The position numbers and the translations under genes are program-made. A DNA stretch of 64,000 bases from Gemmatimonadales bacterium UBA4456 (GTDB taxonomy: Bacteria; Gemmatimonadota; Gemmatimonadetes; Longimicrobiales; Gaopeijiaceae), in NCBI GenBank assembly GCA_002390225.1, contig DGOW01000051.1, positions 1-64,000 of the forward strand, given 5' to 3'. Position 1 is the first letter of the stretch; each line of letters begins with the position of its first letter. The notes beneath the pieces were generated by a model, which was given only the letters and a program-made list of their open reading frames with translations, made no database searches and was not told the DNA's origin. This document shows, in pieces, positions 8,531 through 17,341 of this stretch.

Positions 8531-9375
8531 TCGTCGGTCGCAGAGTCCTGAAGGTCGTGCACGATACGGTACGCCAGATTTCGCGCCAGACCATGGCGTT
8601 CCGAGACCGCTCGAGCGATCGCTGACGGGCGCTCCCCTGCCTCGAGGCGCTCGGCTGCCTCGGCCCTCGCTTGGACCATGTCGGCCCCAGGCTCGTTAGC
8701 CACATCGGCGGGCGCCACCACGACCGTCACCTCCCCACGAGGGGCGTTTTCCCGATAATAGCGAAGCGCCTGGGAGAGGGTTCCGCGCACGAATTCCTCA
8801 TGGAGCTTCGTGATCTCACGCGCGACACAAACGCGTCGCTCAGGCCCACAACGCGGCTCCAGATCCTCGAGCAGGCGCACGAGTCTATGTGGGGACTCGA
8901 AGAGGACCACCGTCTCTGCGCTGTCAGCGATCCGGGTGAGATCTGCCTCGCGGTCTCGACCCTTGCGTGCAGGAAAGCCCAGGAACGTGAACCGTTCCGC
9001 CGGCAGGCCCGAGGCGACAAGAGCGGCAAGGGGCGCACTCGGCCCCGGGATCGGGGTCACGTCATGCCCGGCCGCGACCACCGCGTCGACCACGCGCGCA
9101 CCGGGATCAGAGACCAGCGGGGTGCCGGCATCCGTAACCAGCGCTAGGTCCTCCCCACCGCCCAGCCACGCCACGATCTGCTCCGCCCGCGCACGTTCGT
9201 TGTGCTCACGCACCGAAACGAGCGTCGCTTCCGAGCCGACGCGGTCTACCAGGATCCGTGAGCGGCGCGTGTCTTCCGCGAGCACGCGGGACACGGACCG
9301 GAGTACCTCGGCCGCGCGGGGCGAGAGGTCATCCAGATTCCCGATCGGAGTGCTGACGAGGTAAAGAGTGGCCAC
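8527..9375 (-). CDS. rsmI: 16S rRNA (cytidine(1402)-2'-O)-methyltransferase RsmI
   Basis: SAM-dependent tetrapyrrole-methylase-fold enzyme that 2'-O-methylates C1402 in the 16S rRNA decoding centre. Diagnostic stretches are LYLVSTPIGNLDD at the N-terminus, LAEDTR, LVTDAGTPLVSDPG and IPGPSAPLAALVASGLP. About 282 residues from the GTG at 9375, which begins the conserved domain directly (VATLYLV). An ATG at 9405 would add an Arg-rich ten-residue extension; no clear ribosome binding site favours either, so the start is uncertain. The frame stays open further upstream to 9534, but that part is non-conserved and crosses the trxA hairpins. The gene overlaps the DUF4159 gene by four bases. Confidence 0.93.
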   Translation of the reverse strand: MATLYLVSTPIGNLDDLSPRAAEVLRSVSRVLAEDTRRSRILVDRVGSEATLVSVREHNERARAEQIVAWLGGGEDLALVTDAGTPLVSDPGARVVDAVVAAGHDVTPIPGPSAPLAALVASGLPAERFTFLGFPARKGRDREADLTRIADSAETVVLFESPHRLVRLLEDLEPRCGPERRVCVAREITKLHEEFVRGTLSQALRYYRENAPRGEVTVVVAPADVANEPGADMVQARAEAAERLEAGERPSAIARAVSERHGLARNLAYRIVHDLQDSATDE

Positions 9376-9417
9376 GAGGTAAAGATAGCGCCGCAACCGG
9401 GACATCCAGACGCAAAC

Positions 9418-9470
9418 GGGGTCGGCAGACGAATCCGCCGACCCCGACTCAGGGCGGCCAGGCCGCCCTG
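9418..9470 (-). terminator. Tandem hairpins after trxA
   Basis: Two perfect 9-bp inverted repeats lie directly after trxA: 9450-9458 with 9462-9470 (3-base loop) and 9418-9426 with 9437-9445 (10-base loop). Reading on the minus strand, the second is followed by CCCGTTTGCGTC, a poor U-tract. They probably terminate or stabilise the trxA transcript and separate it from rsmI. Confidence 0.6.
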
Positions 9471-9484
9471 GCATACATCGAGAC

Positions 9485-9814
9485 CTAGAGGTGCTCGAGC
9501 ACCTTGTTCTCGTACATCGCCTTCGGTCCGGCACCGACGACCTGATCGATCAGCTCGCCGTCCCTGAAGAAAAGGACCGCCGGGATCGACCGGACGCCGA
9601 AGCGCGCAGACGTCGCGGGGTTATGGTCAACGTTGAGCTTGCCGACCTTGAGTCCTTTCTCCTGATACTCATTCGCCAGTTCGTCGACCGCCGGGGCGAT
9701 CATGCGGCATGGGCCACACCACTCGGCCCAGAAGTCCACCATATACAGACCGCCGCTCTCAACTTCCTCGGTGAAGTTCTGATCCGTGATGTCGTTGATC
9801 ACATCGCTTGCCAT
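9485..9814 (-). CDS. trxA: Thioredoxin
   Basis: A 109-residue classical thioredoxin, the cytoplasmic dithiol reductant. The active site WCGPC is at about 32-36 within VDFWAEWCGPC. The cis-proline (RSIPAVLFF) and the C-terminal Gly motif (VVGAG) are also present. Length matches the family (105-110). It starts at ATG 9814, with AAGGAGAGC just upstream on the minus strand as a ribosome binding site. It is divergent from the methylmalonyl-CoA epimerase gene, with 89 bases between the starts. Confidence 0.97.
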   Translation of the reverse strand: MASDVINDITDQNFTEEVESGGLYMVDFWAEWCGPCRMIAPAVDELANEYQEKGLKVGKLNVDHNPATSARFGVRSIPAVLFFRDGELIDQVVGAGPKAMYENKVLEHL

Positions 9815-9903
9815 TCAGCTCTCCTTGTAGCGTGTCCGGGCGCGCGGTACGATCCCGCTGTCACCCGCTGACCCATTCCGAAACCCGCCGGTCCAGGCCG
9901 TTC

Positions 9904-10311
9904 ATGATGTATTCTCCGTCGACGAACCCGATCGATCATGTCGCGATCGCCGTATACTCTATCGAAGATAGCGCTAGCCACTTCGAACTCCTGTCAGACC
10001 AGGTCTGTTCCCCTGCCGAGATACTCGAGTCGCAGGGTGTGCGCGTGGCCTTCGTCGGCTCAGTCGAACTGCTCGAGCCCCTCTCATCCGATACCACCGT
10101 CGGCCGCTTCCTCGAAGCTCGAGGTCAAAGCCTTCATCATATCGCCTATCGAACGGATGACATTGCCGCGGAACTGTCCAGACTCGCCGCCGAAGGGGTC
10201 CAGTTGATCGACAAAAAGCCCCGACCCGGAGCCAATGGCCACCTCGTTGCCTTTGTGCACCCCAAGAGCACGGGAGGGATCCTCATCGAGCTGGTACAGC
10301 ACGCCGACTGA
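9904..10311 (+). CDS. mce: Methylmalonyl-CoA epimerase
   Basis: A 135-residue vicinal-oxygen-chelate protein that interconverts (2R)- and (2S)-methylmalonyl-CoA in propionate / odd-chain fatty acid metabolism. The expected metal ligands are visible: His in PIDHVAIAV near 11, Glu in VELLEP near 58, His in QSLHHIAYRT near 77 and Glu in ILIELVQ near the end. The start is taken as ATG 9904, where homology begins; the open frame extends upstream without conserved sequence. The preferred partner, methylmalonyl-CoA mutase, is not in the window. The gene ends 15 bases from a convergent lipoprotein gene. Confidence 0.9.
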   Translation: MMYSPSTNPIDHVAIAVYSIEDSASHFELLSDQVCSPAEILESQGVRVAFVGSVELLEPLSSDTTVGRFLEARGQSLHHIAYRTDDIAAELSRLAAEGVQLIDKKPRPGANGHLVAFVHPKSTGGILIELVQHAD

Positions 10312-10326
10312 GGCCAGAGTCCCGAA

Positions 10327-10836
10327 TCAGCGGGCGGCCATCACCGCCTGAAGGTCGACCTGCTCAACCAACCAGCGACCATCCCTAGTCTGAACTGCGA
10401 CGAACGGGACGCCGCTGGCCGCAGCCCCATCGGCCATCATCAGATCGACCATCACACGGATCGCCGGCTCCCTGCGACCCGATACGCGGGACTCGGTCGT
10501 GATTCGATAGTCCTGATGCTGCAGAATCGAGGCGATCGCATCCATCCGGATCTCGACATTCTGCTTGTCGTTGCAGGATGTACCGCCGAACCAGCTGCCG
10601 ATCTTCTTGAAGGCGCACCCAAGCGTGCCTCCCGTCTCCATCGCCGCGCCATCCGCAGTGCCAAACAGTCGACCCATCGCACGCACATCCCCCTCGTTCG
10701 CAGCCGTCAGGAATCGCTCAACAGAAAGCTGTGCCCCGATCTGCCCGCCGGGAGGGCCCTCCATGACAACCGTCGTGCAGGCCGTCGGCATCGCGAACGC
10801 GAGCATGACGAGGGCAAACTTCTTTAGTTCAGTCAT
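10327..10836 (-). CDS. Hypothetical lipoprotein
   Basis: A 169-residue protein from ATG 10836, which has a good AGGGG ribosome binding site; the longer frame from 10884 is not preferred. The signal peptide ends in a lipobox-like PTAC, with Cys at about 20, so it is probably lipidated. The mature part (about 35-165) resembles a small NTF2-like or SnoaL-like alpha+beta domain (VERFLTAANEGDVRAMGRLF ... RDGRWLVEQVDLQ), a pattern often found in secreted binding proteins. Two Cys near 75 and 86 could form a disulfide. No function can be assigned. Confidence 0.7.
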   Translation of the reverse strand: MTELKKFALVMLAFAMPTACTTVVMEGPPGGQIGAQLSVERFLTAANEGDVRAMGRLFGTADGAAMETGGTLGCAFKKIGSWFGGTSCNDKQNVEIRMDAIASILQHQDYRITTESRVSGRREPAIRVMVDLMMADGAAASGVPFVAVQTRDGRWLVEQVDLQAVMAAR

Positions 10837-10927
10837 CGGAATCCCCTCAGAAGTCCGTCGGTGGTTCCGTTCGAATCTCTCCAATTCACCTCCACAGTGA
10901 AAGCCTTTTCGTCGACTGGCGGCCTGG

Positions 10928-11173
10928 TCACGCTTCGGCCCCGATCGAGCGGTCGGCCGGTCCGAGCCGAGCCGGCGGGACTACATAAAACTCGAGTGCC
11001 GGGTCATCCACCAAACCGAACTGGGCTACGATGGCTGGGTCGGACTCGCGACCGAGCGTGATCTCCTGCTCCTCGCTCACGAGCATGAGCTCCCGCCGAC
11101 CGGTTGCGGGATTCACTGCACACGCAGCCGTCAGAAGCAAAACCGCAGCTGTCCCGAGCGTCCGAATACTCAT
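10928..11173 (-). pseudogene. N-terminal remnant of an M48 family metalloprotease lipoprotein
   Basis: The 81-residue frame from ATG 11173 (AGAGGA upstream) starts with a lipoprotein signal (LLLTAAC) followed by NPATGRRELMLVSEEQEITLG and DPAIVAQFGLVDDPALEFYV. This is the characteristic start of secreted M48 (BepA/HtpX-like) peptidases, which are normally above 250 residues. After about residue 63 the similarity stops and the frame ends at 10928 with a Pro/Arg-rich tail. The catalytic HExxH domain is missing and cannot be found downstream, where the next minus-strand gene begins at 10836. I read it as a gene truncated by deletion; an assembly join is an alternative. Confidence 0.65.
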
Positions 11174-11298
11174 CGAAGTCGATTCCTCTTGGTCGTCGGC
11201 GCCTGTGAGCCGAACTTCTTCATCGTCCGCCGGACCCCGCCGAGCCCCGCGGGAGTACTCACCGCATACTTGGCACCCGCTCGCTCCGCTCCTTCGCC

Positions 11299-11616
11299 AT
11301 GCTCTCTCGAACCTACCGCATCGCCACCGCCTCAGTCGTCTTCGCGCTCGCGGCGTGTGGTGGACAGTCGCTACCAGAAACGATCGACCGCGACGTCTTC
11401 GTGAACGCGTACGCGGACCTCCGCATCGCGGCGGTCGAAACGGACAGCGGACGGATCGCAAACTCCGCCCGGGATTCGATTCTCAATGCGTTTGAGATCA
11501 CCGAAGCGGACCTCACGGTCTTCGCCGAGGTGCATGCCGAGGAGCTCGAGTTCATGCGCGACATCTGGAACGACATCGAGCTGCTCATGGACGGGGGCGA
11601 CGAGGTCCGCAACTGA
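11299..11616 (+). CDS. Small hypothetical lipoprotein
   Basis: A 105-residue protein with a lipoprotein signal peptide (hydrophobic 9-18, lipobox LAAC, Cys20). The mature part is predicted helical, acidic and compact (FVNAYADLRIAAVET ... FEITEADLTVFAEVHAEELEFMRDIW). It resembles small uncharacterised lipoproteins of Bacteroidota/Gemmatimonadota in layout only. It diverges from the M48 remnant and converges on the next gene, with 8 bases between stops. Function unknown. Confidence 0.7.
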   Translation: MLSRTYRIATASVVFALAACGGQSLPETIDRDVFVNAYADLRIAAVETDSGRIANSARDSILNAFEITEADLTVFAEVHAEELEFMRDIWNDIELLMDGGDEVRN

Positions 11617-11624
11617 TCTCGAGG

Positions 11625-12233
11625 CTAGGTATCGATCTTGACCCCGATCGCGAGCGCGTCGCGATCACCAACCGAGCCCCCAAAACGAACCAGCCAGCCT
11701 GACGAAAGCACAACGTCGAGGCCAAAGTCGAACGATCCATTCAGACTTACGTTGTCATCGATGACGTCTGAGATGTCGAGGGTGATGTGTCCACCACCGT
11801 ACGGGCTCAGGATCACGTCCCCACCCTGCCCGCTCCAACCGATCACGGCGCCGAGCGGCAAGGAGACGACGGTGTCCTCCCCCCAGCCGAGTCCGGCACC
11901 GGACCACCACATCACGTCGATCGGCGCACCTTCGACTCCTCTTGCCAGGAATCCGGAGATATCGACGCCTGCGGCAATCGCTAGATCGTCGCTCGCGTTC
12001 TCGTCCGTCACAGACAGCCGGTACCCCATCCCGACGGGGCCGGCTTCGTGACGAAACGTCACGAGCCCACCCAGGTCACCCCCGGACGGACTCAGAAGAA
12101 AGAAGCTGACCCCGGCGGGTACGACGTGGCTGATCATCGGTGGTGCATCCCATGCCGTCTGGGCCGCGGCTGATATCGGCGCGATCGTGGCAGCGACAAG
12201 GCCGGCAGTCACGAGGGAAATCGAGAAGCGCAC
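11625..12233 (-). CDS. Secreted beta-rich protein, possible small outer-membrane barrel
   Basis: A 202-residue protein with a clear signal peptide (hydrophobic 5-20, cleavage near AAAQ at 25). The mature part alternates polar and hydrophobic residues with many Gly turns (GGLVTFRHEAGPVGMGYRLSV, WLVRFGGSVGDRDALAIGVKI), as in 8-stranded outer-membrane barrels. It does not end in the usual terminal Phe/Trp, so barrel assignment is tentative. No enzyme motif is visible. Confidence 0.65.
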   Translation of the reverse strand: MRFSISLVTAGLVAATIAPISAAAQTAWDAPPMISHVVPAGVSFFLLSPSGGDLGGLVTFRHEAGPVGMGYRLSVTDENASDDLAIAAGVDISGFLARGVEGAPIDVMWWSGAGLGWGEDTVVSLPLGAVIGWSGQGGDVILSPYGGGHITLDISDVIDDNVSLNGSFDFGLDVVLSSGWLVRFGGSVGDRDALAIGVKIDT

Positions 12234-12292
12234 TGGAGTCCTCCGAGCAGTTCGTGTTATGGTGCGTACGTCACACCGACCAGAGGCAGCAA

Positions 12293-12688
12293 ATGTCGTT
12301 CCAACGTGTGTTCAGCGGAGCTCGATGGGAAACCGGCATCGGGTATTGCCGTGCCCTGAGGGCGGACGACCGGATCTTCGTCACGGGTACAGCACCGGTC
12401 AACCCGGACGGCAGCGTGCACACGCCAGGGGATGGATACGCTCAGGCGATCCGGTGCTTCGAGATCATGAAGGCGGCGCTCGACGAACTCGACGCAGACT
12501 TCGAGCACATTGTCCGCACGCGAATGTTCGTGACCGACATCTCCCGCTGGAACGATTACGGTAAAGCGCACGCTGAAGTCTTCGGGGAGCATCCGCCCAC
12601 CACCAGCATGGTGGAGGTACGCGCGCTCATTCACCCGGATATGCTAATCGAGATCGAAGCGGATGCGATCGCGCCGGCTCGGCAATGA
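12293..12688 (+). CDS. Rid family protein (RidA/YjgF superfamily)
   Basis: A 131-residue member of the YjgF/YER057c/UK114 superfamily. The start is ATG 12293 with AGAGG five bases upstream; the longer frame from 12140 overlaps the oppositely oriented gene and is unlikely. Family features are DRIFVTGTAPVNPDG, the helix IRCFEIMKAALDELDADF, VRTRMFVTDI, and PPTTSMVEVRALIHPDMLIEIEADA. Canonical RidA hydrolyses reactive enamine/imine intermediates using an Arg in VARLP; here the segment reads VRALIHP, so that Arg is shifted and deaminase activity is uncertain. It may belong to another Rid subfamily. Confidence 0.85.
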   Translation: MSFQRVFSGARWETGIGYCRALRADDRIFVTGTAPVNPDGSVHTPGDGYAQAIRCFEIMKAALDELDADFEHIVRTRMFVTDISRWNDYGKAHAEVFGEHPPTTSMVEVRALIHPDMLIEIEADAIAPARQ

Positions 12689-12704
12689 GCCCGCAACGGT
12701 GAGT

Positions 12705-12721
12705 GGAGCCCGGAGGGCTCC
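12705..12721. terminator. Hairpin between convergent Rid gene and guaA
   Basis: A perfect 7-bp inverted repeat (GGAGCCC / GGGCTCC, 3-base loop) sits in the 61-base gap between convergent stops. There is no U-tract on either strand, so its use as a bidirectional terminator is plausible rather than shown. Confidence 0.4.
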
Positions 12722-12749
12722 CTGAGGCTCGCCACCGGGGTCGGGAAGC

Positions 12750-14303
12750 CTACTCCCACTCGATCGTCGCGGGAGGCTTCGAGCTGACGTCATACGTCAC
12801 TCGGTTCACGCCTTTCACCTCGTTGATGATCCGTGTGGAGATCCGTCCCAGCACGTCGTGAGGGAACGGGAACCAATCCGCAGTCATGCCATCTCGTGAG
12901 GTGACGGCCCGCAGGGCGAGCACGTTCTCGTACGTCCGGGCATCACCCATCACGCCGACGGACTGGACAGGGAGCAGTACGGCGAACGCTTGCCAGATCG
13001 AGTCGTAGAGCTGTGCCGCCCGGATCTCTTCCAGGTAGATCGCGTCAGCCTCGCGCAGGACATCCAACCGCTCGCGCGTGATGTCGCCAATGATGCGGAT
13101 GGCCAGGCCCGGTCCCGGAAAGGGATGCCGGCCCACGAAGTGGTGCGGCAGGCCGAGTTCACGCCCGACCGCGCGCACCTCGTCCTTGAAGAGCTCACGA
13201 AGTGGTTCGACCAGGTCGAAGGGCATGTCCTCGGGAAGACCGCCTACGTTGTGGTGCGACTTGATCATCACGGATGGTCCACCCGCCGAGACGGACTCGA
13301 TGACATCCGGATAGAGCGTGCCCTGCACCAGATACTTGGCGCCGGTGCCCTCTCGTCGGGCAGTCTCGTCGAACACCTCGATGAAACGCTTCCCGATCGC
13401 CTTTCGCTTCGCCTCCGGATCGGTCACACCCTCGAGATCCCCGAGGAAGAGATCCGCCACGTCTTCCACAATCAGGTTCATGTCGTAGTGCGACCGGAAC
13501 ATCGTCTCGACCTGCTGGCGCTCACCCTTACGCAGTAGGCCGTGGTCGACGAATATGCAGGTGAGTCGATCACCGATCGCGCGATGCACGAGTAGCGCCG
13601 CAACCGAGGAGTCGACGCCACCGGAGAGACCGCATACCGCAGTGCCGTCACCGATCTGTTCGCGGATCTTCTCGATTGTGTCCTCGACGAACGCGCCCGG
13701 GGTCCACGTCGGAGCGACCCCGGCGACCTCGAACAGAAAGTTCGAGATGATGTCGTCGCCGCGGGTCGTGTGCGCGACCTCCGGATGGAACTGCACACCC
13801 CAGATCCGGCGTCCATCGACCGCCCGGAACGCAGCCGTCGGAAGCGTTTCCGTCGACGCGACTCTCTCATAGCCCTCGGGTGGATCATCGACATGATCCC
13901 CATGCGAGCACCAGACCGTCGTCTCACTGCCGGAGTCGAAGCCCGCGAACAACCCGCCACCTGACTGAACCGTCAGCTCGGCCCGGCCGTACTCGCGATG
14001 GCCGTGTGCGACGTCCGCGCCTTCGATCTGGGCAATCAGCTGCATGCCATAACAGATGCCCAGTATCGGGAGACCCGACTGCAAGAGCCCAGGATCCGTC
14101 TTCGGCACACCCTCGTCGTAGACGGAGTTTGGACCACCCGACAGGATCACGGCGGAGGGCTTCCACTCGCGAATCCAGTCCAATGAACGCGTGGGAGGGT
14201 GGATCTCGCAGTAGACGCTCTCTTCGCGGATGCGGCGGGCGATGAGTTGCGTGAACTGGGAACCGAAATCGAGGATCAGGACGCGATCGTGCTCGTGACT
14301 CAT
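12750..14303 (-). CDS. guaA: GMP synthase (glutamine-hydrolysing)
   Basis: A 517-residue enzyme that converts XMP to GMP with glutamine and ATP. The N-terminal class I amidotransferase has its nucleophile in LGICYGMQ (about 82-89) and the His-Glu pair in VQFHPEVAH (about 172-180). The central ATP pyrophosphatase has the PP-loop GLSGGVDSS (about 224-232), and the C-terminal dimerisation domain ends in TIEWE as usual. It overlaps lysA by four bases (14300-14303) and ends the mreB-to-guaA run; its stop faces the Rid gene. Confidence 0.98.
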   Translation of the reverse strand: MSHEHDRVLILDFGSQFTQLIARRIREESVYCEIHPPTRSLDWIREWKPSAVILSGGPNSVYDEGVPKTDPGLLQSGLPILGICYGMQLIAQIEGADVAHGHREYGRAELTVQSGGGLFAGFDSGSETTVWCSHGDHVDDPPEGYERVASTETLPTAAFRAVDGRRIWGVQFHPEVAHTTRGDDIISNFLFEVAGVAPTWTPGAFVEDTIEKIREQIGDGTAVCGLSGGVDSSVAALLVHRAIGDRLTCIFVDHGLLRKGERQQVETMFRSHYDMNLIVEDVADLFLGDLEGVTDPEAKRKAIGKRFIEVFDETARREGTGAKYLVQGTLYPDVIESVSAGGPSVMIKSHHNVGGLPEDMPFDLVEPLRELFKDEVRAVGRELGLPHHFVGRHPFPGPGLAIRIIGDITRERLDVLREADAIYLEEIRAAQLYDSIWQAFAVLLPVQSVGVMGDARTYENVLALRAVTSRDGMTADWFPFPHDVLGRISTRIINEVKGVNRVTYDVSSKPPATIEWE

Positions 14304-15562
14304 ACTTCCCCGCGGATGAGGTCCTGGTAGGTCTCGCGACGCCGTACGACCCGGACGTCGGCGCCGTCGACCAGCACCTCGGCCGGACGCAGGCGCCCGT
14401 TGTAATTCGAAGCCATCGAAAAGCCGTAGGCGCCCGACGTATGCACGGCGAGCAGCTCCCCTTCCCGTGGCTCCGGGATCGAACGATCAAGCGCGAGGAA
14501 GTCTCCTGTCTCGCACACCGGCCCGACAACGTCGACGACGATCGCCTGTCGTCCATCGATCGGCCCCGCGGGCTCGATCGCATGATAGCCACCGTAGTGG
14601 CTTGGACGGATCAACTCACTCATACCACCATCGACAATGACGAACGTCTTAGGGCCACCGACCTTCACATACTGCACCCGGGTAAGGAAGACCCCGGCCT
14701 CGCCCACGAGTGACCTACCCGGCTCAAGCACCAGACGAAGCCCGGCATCGACCACGCGAGGCACGATCTCACTCGCAAGCGCTACGATGTCCAGGGCTGG
14801 GCCGTGGCCATAGCTGATCCCGAACCCGCCACCGATGTCGAGATACTCAAGCGGCACACCTTCTGTGCGAAGGTCGGCGACCACAGTAAGCACACGATCA
14901 AGAGCTCGCACGTACGGATCTGGATCTACGATCTGCGATCCAATGTGCACGTCGATACCGATAGGCGAGAGAGCCGGCCGGTCGAGCGCCCAGCGATACA
15001 GCGCTCGGGTCTCTTCCCACGGCACGCCGAACTTCGTATCGGAGTGACCAGTAGCCGTGTACTTGTGAGGCGTGGTCGCGAGCACGTTCGGATTGACGCG
15101 AATGCCGAACCGGGCGGTCTCGCCCCTCTCAGAGGCGACCCGCTCAATGCGCTCCAGTTCAGACCGACTTTCGACGTTGAACGCGTAGATCCGTTCATCG
15201 AGCGCGTAGGCGATCTCGTCTTCCGACTTACCTACGCCGGCGAAGACGATCTTTGAGGGGTCGATCTCGGCGGACCGAGCCCGGAAAAGCTCACCACCGC
15301 TCGTGATGTCAGCCCCGCATCCGACTGCCTCGAGTTCACGCAGAAGGGTCAGATTACCGTTGGCTTTTACGGAGTAGGCGACTAGTGGGTCCGCGCCGGC
15401 GAAGGCATCGTCGAAGGCAGCCACGCGGCCGCGAATCCAGGCCAGATCGTAGACGAACAGGGGCGTTCCAAACTGATCGGCGAGGTCCTCGAGCGGCACC
15501 TCCCCGCACAACACGCGCCCATCGACGCGCGGGAACGACCGGGTCAGTACGCTCGGGCCCAA
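14300..15562 (-). CDS. lysA: Diaminopimelate decarboxylase
   Basis: A 420-residue fold-type III PLP enzyme that makes L-lysine from meso-diaminopimelate. The PLP lysine is in AYSVKANGN (about 62-70). The phosphate-binding loop is in [11 protein letters not shown] (about 243-253), followed by [11 protein letters not shown]. The Cys of the dimer active site appears in [10 protein letters not shown] and the substrate-binding segment in [12 protein letters not shown]. It overlaps proS by 19 bases at its start and guaA by four at its end. Confidence 0.96.
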   Translation of the reverse strand: MGPSVLTRSFPRVDGRVLCGEVPLEDLADQFGTPLFVYDLAWIRGRVAAFDDAFAGADPLVAYSVKANGNLTLLRELEAVGCGADITSGGELFRARSAEIDPSKIVFAGVGKSEDEIAYALDERIYAFNVESRSELERIERVASERGETARFGIRVNPNVLATTPHKYTATGHSDTKFGVPWEETRALYRWALDRPALSPIGIDVHIGSQIVDPDPYVRALDRVLTVVADLRTEGVPLEYLDIGGGFGISYGHGPALDIVALASEIVPRVVDAGLRLVLEPGRSLVGEAGVFLTRVQYVKVGGPKTFVIVDGGMSELIRPSHYGGYHAIEPAGPIDGRQAIVVDVVGPVCETGDFLALDRSIPEPREGELLAVHTSGAYGFSMASNYNGRLRPAEVLVDGADVRVVRRRETYQDLIRGEV

Positions 15563-17004
15563 GCCACCTCCGTCACCGAGTCACCCGAGCCCGACACACA
15601 CTTCGTCGGCGTATCCGCGGAGCGGAATTCCTCACTCGGCAGACACCGGATCGTCGCCTTGGTTCGATTCTTTACGGCATCCTCTACGGCAGCGTCACCG
15701 CTCCAACCGGTGAACACGAAGCCGGCCCCGCTATCAAGTGCCTCAGCTAACTCATCAATCGTGGTCACACCGCGCACCGTGTTTGCCTCACGACGTGCCT
15801 TGGCGGCATTACAAAGCTCGAGCTGGAAGGCTTCGAGAAGGTCCGGCATTTCTGCAACAGCCTGATCTTCAGGAATGAACGACTTCCGCTTCTCACCCTC
15901 GGGCACGACGCGGCGCGCGAGTGCGACCGAGCCCTTCGCCAGATCCTTTGGTCCGATCTCGACACGGAACGGGACACCCTTCCGCTCCCACTCGTAATAC
16001 TTGGCGCCCGGCGAGAGATGATCCCGCGCATCAATCTTGACGCGCACGCCGGCTGCCTTGAGGCGACCGGCGATTTCGTTCGTCTTGTCGAGTACAGCGC
16101 CAGGATCATCGCCCTTCAGGATCGGGACGATGACGACCTGCACCGGGGCCAGCCGAGGCGGCACAACAATCCCGTTATCGTCCCCATGCGTCATGACCAG
16201 CCCGCCAATGAGACGGGTCGACACGCCCCACGACGTATTCCAGGCGTACTCTTCCTGCCCGGCCTCGGACTGGAACTTGAAGTCGAACTGCTTCGCGAAG
16301 TTCTGCCCCAGGAAGTGCGACGTCCCGGCCTGCAGGGCTTTGTTGTCCTGCATGAGCGCCTCGCAGGAATAACTGCGCACGGCGCCAGCGAACTTCTCAG
16401 ACTCGGACTTGAGACCGGTGATCGGCGGCATGCCGATCCAGTCCTCCATGAACGTCCGATAGAGGCCGAGGATCATCAGCGTTTCTTCCTCAGCCTCCTC
16501 GGCGGTCGCGTGAGCTGTGTGGCCCTCCTGCCAGAGGAACTCGGCGGTACGGAGAAAGAGGCGCGTGCGCATCTCCCACCGCATGACGTTTGCCCACTGA
16601 TTCATGAGGATCGGGAGGTCCCGATAGCTCTGCACCCACTTGGCGTACATCGAGTAGATAATCGTCTCGGATGTCGGCCGGATGACGTACGGCTCCTCGA
16701 GCTCCTTACCGCCCGCCCGTGTGACAACGGCGAGCTCCGGAGCGAAGCCCGCGACGTGCTCCTTCTCCTTTTCGATGAAGGACATCGGGATGAGAAGGGG
16801 GAAGTATGCATTCTCGTGCCCCGTCTCCTTGAACATGTCGTCCAGGGCCCGCTGCATGTTCTCCCATATGCCATATCCCCACGGCCGAATCACCATACTG
16901 CCACGCACAGGTGAGTAGTCGGCCAGCTCGGCGCGCAGCACCACCTCGTTGTACCAGTTGGCGAAATCCTCGCCGCGCGGCGTCAGCTTCTTGTCGTCAG
17001 CCAT
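15544..17004 (-). CDS. proS: Prolyl-tRNA synthetase, archaeal/eukaryote-type
   Basis: A 486-residue class II synthetase. The start is ATG 17004 (MADDKK); the open frame reaches 17067 but that part is unconserved. Motifs include VIRPTSETIIYSMYAKW, RWEMRTRLFLRTAEFLWQEGHTAHAT and TSWGVSTRLIGGLVMTHGDD. It lacks the large bacterial editing insertion and ends in WARAY, the terminal Tyr tail typical of the shorter archaeal-like ProRS. The C-terminal Cys residues fit the Zn-binding domain of this class. It overlaps the upstream membrane-protein gene by eight bases. Confidence 0.96.
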   Translation of the reverse strand: MADDKKLTPRGEDFANWYNEVVLRAELADYSPVRGSMVIRPWGYGIWENMQRALDDMFKETGHENAYFPLLIPMSFIEKEKEHVAGFAPELAVVTRAGGKELEEPYVIRPTSETIIYSMYAKWVQSYRDLPILMNQWANVMRWEMRTRLFLRTAEFLWQEGHTAHATAEEAEEETLMILGLYRTFMEDWIGMPPITGLKSESEKFAGAVRSYSCEALMQDNKALQAGTSHFLGQNFAKQFDFKFQSEAGQEEYAWNTSWGVSTRLIGGLVMTHGDDNGIVVPPRLAPVQVVIVPILKGDDPGAVLDKTNEIAGRLKAAGVRVKIDARDHLSPGAKYYEWERKGVPFRVEIGPKDLAKGSVALARRVVPEGEKRKSFIPEDQAVAEMPDLLEAFQLELCNAAKARREANTVRGVTTIDELAEALDSGAGFVFTGWSGDAAVEDAVKNRTKATIRCLPSEEFRSADTPTKCVSGSGDSVTEVAWARAY

Positions 17005-17341
17005 CGTTCGAATTCCGGTTCGTCTCGGCCCGCTCGTCTTTTCTGATCTTGATGATCGCGGCTCCACCCGGGATCACGAAGAGGAGCATCGACGCAACCA
17101 TCCAGGTCGGGCGGAAGCTCCACCCCACCAGTCCTTCCATAGCCCAGGCGACGACCGCGCCAGCGACCATCGCCATGATCGCGCCTGCTCCCCATACGAC
17201 CCATTCGAGCAGGTCGAGCCGCCTGATTGCACGCTGCGTCACCTCGTGCGCACGCTCCGCAGCCTCACGGTCGGCCCGGTCGAGTTTGGGATTGGGCTTC
17301 GTTCGCGGAGTTGCACGACCCTGCGTGCGCCGGCGGCTCAC
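16997..17341 (-). CDS. Small two-helix membrane protein
   Basis: A 114-residue protein with a basic N-terminus and two predicted transmembrane helices (about 46-68 and 78-97), then a short charged tail. No family is recognised. It is sandwiched between hisS (4-base overlap) and proS (8-base overlap), so it is co-translated with two tRNA synthetases, although nothing in its sequence links it to tRNA charging. Confidence 0.7.
   Translation of the reverse strand: MSRRRTQGRATPRTKPNPKLDRADREAAERAHEVTQRAIRRLDLLEWVVWGAGAIMAMVAGAVVAWAMEGLVGWSFRPTWMVASMLLFVIPGGAAIIKIRKDERAETNRNSNDG

Noticed and set aside
9808..9903. Extended start of the methylmalonyl-CoA epimerase frame
   Set aside because: The upstream codons are non-conserved and overlap the divergent trxA start region; ATG 9904 fits the family length.
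10868..10892. TTCGAATC resembling a tRNA T-loop
   Set aside because: The flanking bases do not form a T-stem and no anticodon arm or acceptor partner can be built.
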